A stretch of 64,000 nucleotides of DNA, from positions 820,234-884,233 of the forward strand of contig NW_006763131.1 in the NCBI RefSeq assembly GCF_000264905.1. The letters are read 5' to 3'. Below are positions 62,500 to 64,000 of the stretch, one piece after another (positions within the stretch are counted from its first letter, which is position 1; each line of letters starts with the position of its first letter). The position numbers were made by a program, and so were the translations under genes. The notes beneath the pieces were generated by a model. It saw nothing but the letters and a program-made list of their open reading frames with translations. It did not search any database and had not been told where the DNA came from. This stretch comes from Stereum hirsutum FP-91666 SS1 (Eukaryota > Basidiomycota > Agaricomycetes > Russulales > Stereaceae).

Positions 62500-64000
62500 T
62501 GCTAAATCAACTCCTTTTGTCCATGTTTACTCCCAAAATTTTCGTCCTGCCGACGGCGGGTCAATATTCCGATACGCACACACATGCTCCTTTTAACCTT
62601 CTTACACCGTATGTTGGTAGTATCCGAAGGGTGGTTCCTAGGTCAAGATCGCGGTTTGGGCGTGATCAAGAGGTGGGCAACCTGAAGACTAGTCTGCACT
62701 CGAGTTTGGCAGGGCGCGCCGAACGATGGAGAGAGAACCAAGATAGCGAGTATATTCCAATGTGCCTGGTGGGCGTGGAGATAGACCGAGTATGTGTAGT
62801 TGAAGTTGTTGTTGGTAAGTTGTAACCGTACCAAGTGCAACAGTGGGCTGGTAAATATCCAAAAGTACCGGGTGACTAATGAGGAGGATCAAGTTTTTGG
62901 GAAAGTGAAGGTGGAAGTACCAAAAGTATATATACGTAGAAGGGGAAGGGACGTGTAAGCGTGGGAAAGGAGATACGTAAGCGTGGGAACAAGGATCAGT
63001 AAGCCAAGGAGAGGACGTGTCAGCGCAGGGTAAGCATAATGAGTAATAGTACAAGAAGGAGAGGCATGGGGTGCACGCGTAAGTGTCTGTAAATATAGTC
63101 CAGATATCCGTAGGAAGTGAGTCAACCGAAAGGAAAGGGGAGAGGGAACCGGGTCACGAGCGATAGAGGAAGGAAAATAGAGGAAAATGAAGAAAAACAA
63201 ATAGGCCATGTCAGGACAGTCATGACAAAAAGCGACACATATCATCAAAGGCATGTGAGGGTAATGCGAAGAAGAAGAAGGGTACGGGTGGGAGAAAAGG
63301 TGTTCAAGCCATCACTGCCTTCTTCTCGAAATTGAAGCCGACCGCTGCTGTCACACCCACCATTGTCACCAGATGATGTAGCCTCTTTACAAAGAGTCCT
63401 TGTCCTAAGCTATTGGCTCTTTGCAAAGAGTGGACTGCCAAGATATTAAAGGCTCTTTATAAAGAGCATGGGCTGGTGGGTATTCTGGCTGGGAAACTGG
63501 CCGGAAAAATGGCTGGAAAAATGGCTGGAAAAATGGGTGGATGGGTAGGGGGTGGTAGGGGGTGGGGTAGGGGGTAAAATAGGGTAGGAAAATGGGGGTA
63601 ATTGTGCAGCAGGGATAAGATAGATGTATACAGGGTTTAGGGAGGATGTATGGGGCTAGGTATGTGCTCTGGGGCTAGGGTAGATAGATAGATGGATAGG
63701 GATAGAATGGTGGACGATAAAAATACGGAAAAATAGGAAAATAATAGCAGGGATGTTGGGATTGATATACTGGGTACTGTGGAGGTGGATTGGTAGGGTA
63801 AATAGGGTGATCTGGGGGTGTTTTGGTAACTTTGTGAGTTTTGTAATTCAGAGTGAATGAATTGCAGGGGTTGGTGTTGTTTTGATGGAATTAGCTGATA
63901 AAAGAGTAAAATGTGGCCCAAAATTGTCGACATGAAGAAGGCTGATTTCGGCGGTTATTTGGCTTTGCTAAACATGTATAAATATATGTGAGAAACATAT
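62500..64000. other. Gene-free low-complexity right edge
   Basis: At 62930-63090 a word GTAAGCGTGGGAA is repeated (62958, 62979) within AGGAGA-type purine runs. At 63380-63470 three near-palindromes GCTCTTTNNAAAGAGC are spaced about 35-40 bp. At 63500-63540 the unit ATGGCTGGAAAA occurs in tandem. From 63540 on there are G-rich GGTAGGGGGTGG runs. Solo LTR or satellite origin is possible. No gene seen. Confidence 0.45.
63382..63470. repeat. Three spaced near-palindromes of the form CTCTTTNNAAAGAG
   Basis: The copies are CCTCTTTACAAAGAGTCC, GGCTCTTTGCAAAGAGTGG and GGCTCTTTATAAAGAGCATG. Only the two central bases vary and flanks are partly conserved. Spacing is about 35-40 bp. Confidence 0.7.

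Overview
The window looks like nuclear DNA of a filamentous basidiomycete, most likely an Agaricomycete. Nearly every confident gene is cut by many short introns (about 45-110 nt, GTNNGY donors). Gene families such as F-box proteins with an internal coiled region, TPR-CHAT proteins, TPR-SET proteins and fungal bestrophin-like channels are typical of that group. Housekeeping genes are single copy and intact. They alternate with stretches of transposon debris. Identifications come from reading the translations; no database search was run.

Layout. 1-781: 3' end of a gene resembling the reading frames carried by fungal Tnp2/CACTA elements. 1690-4042: ten-exon orphan protein with a short leucine-rich heptad region. 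4043-10640: gene-poor, with hairpins, short inverted motifs and broken reading frames. 10686-14357: two minus-strand genes (a conserved unknown and an F-box-like protein). 14615-17302: F-box paralogue A. 18692-23323: thirteen-exon bestrophin-like channel on the minus strand with a 1.45-kb repeat-filled intron. 24025-25344: Ser-rich low-complexity reading frame. 26329-27764: DNA transposon remnant with about 290-bp terminal inverted repeats and a TA duplication. 29339-31801: TPR-CHAT (caspase-like) gene whose 5' end is cut. 31776-35170: inverted, 5'-truncated second copy of the bestrophin locus, now a pseudogene. 35453-36324: zinc-knuckle ORF of a non-LTR retrotransposon with a poly(A) tail. 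36671-39430: TPR/SET protein. 40045-41164: short-chain dehydrogenase. 41477-46410: PRP16 splicing helicase. 46637-49381: F-box paralogue B, divergent from PRP16. 50031-50435: Lsm-like NatC subunit. 50546-50984: MITE with a perfect 8-bp target duplication. 53040-54227: dolichol-phosphate mannose synthase. 54635-55610: F-box protein. 56018-58411: Sel1-repeat protein. 58940-60685: mitochondrial ribosomal protein mL38. 60686-64000: gene-free, repeat-like and low complexity.

The most notable events are structural. A roughly 3.5-kb segment carrying the 3' two-thirds of the bestrophin gene was copied about 10 kb away in inverted orientation. Its junction lies exactly at the first codons of the TPR-CHAT gene, so that gene appears to have lost its natural start. 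The two F-box paralogues keep ten exons, four of them of identical length, but copy A has a one-base loss in its last exon. I see no operons or functional gene cluster. The housekeeping genes serve splicing, protein N-acetylation, glycosylation and mitochondrial translation independently.
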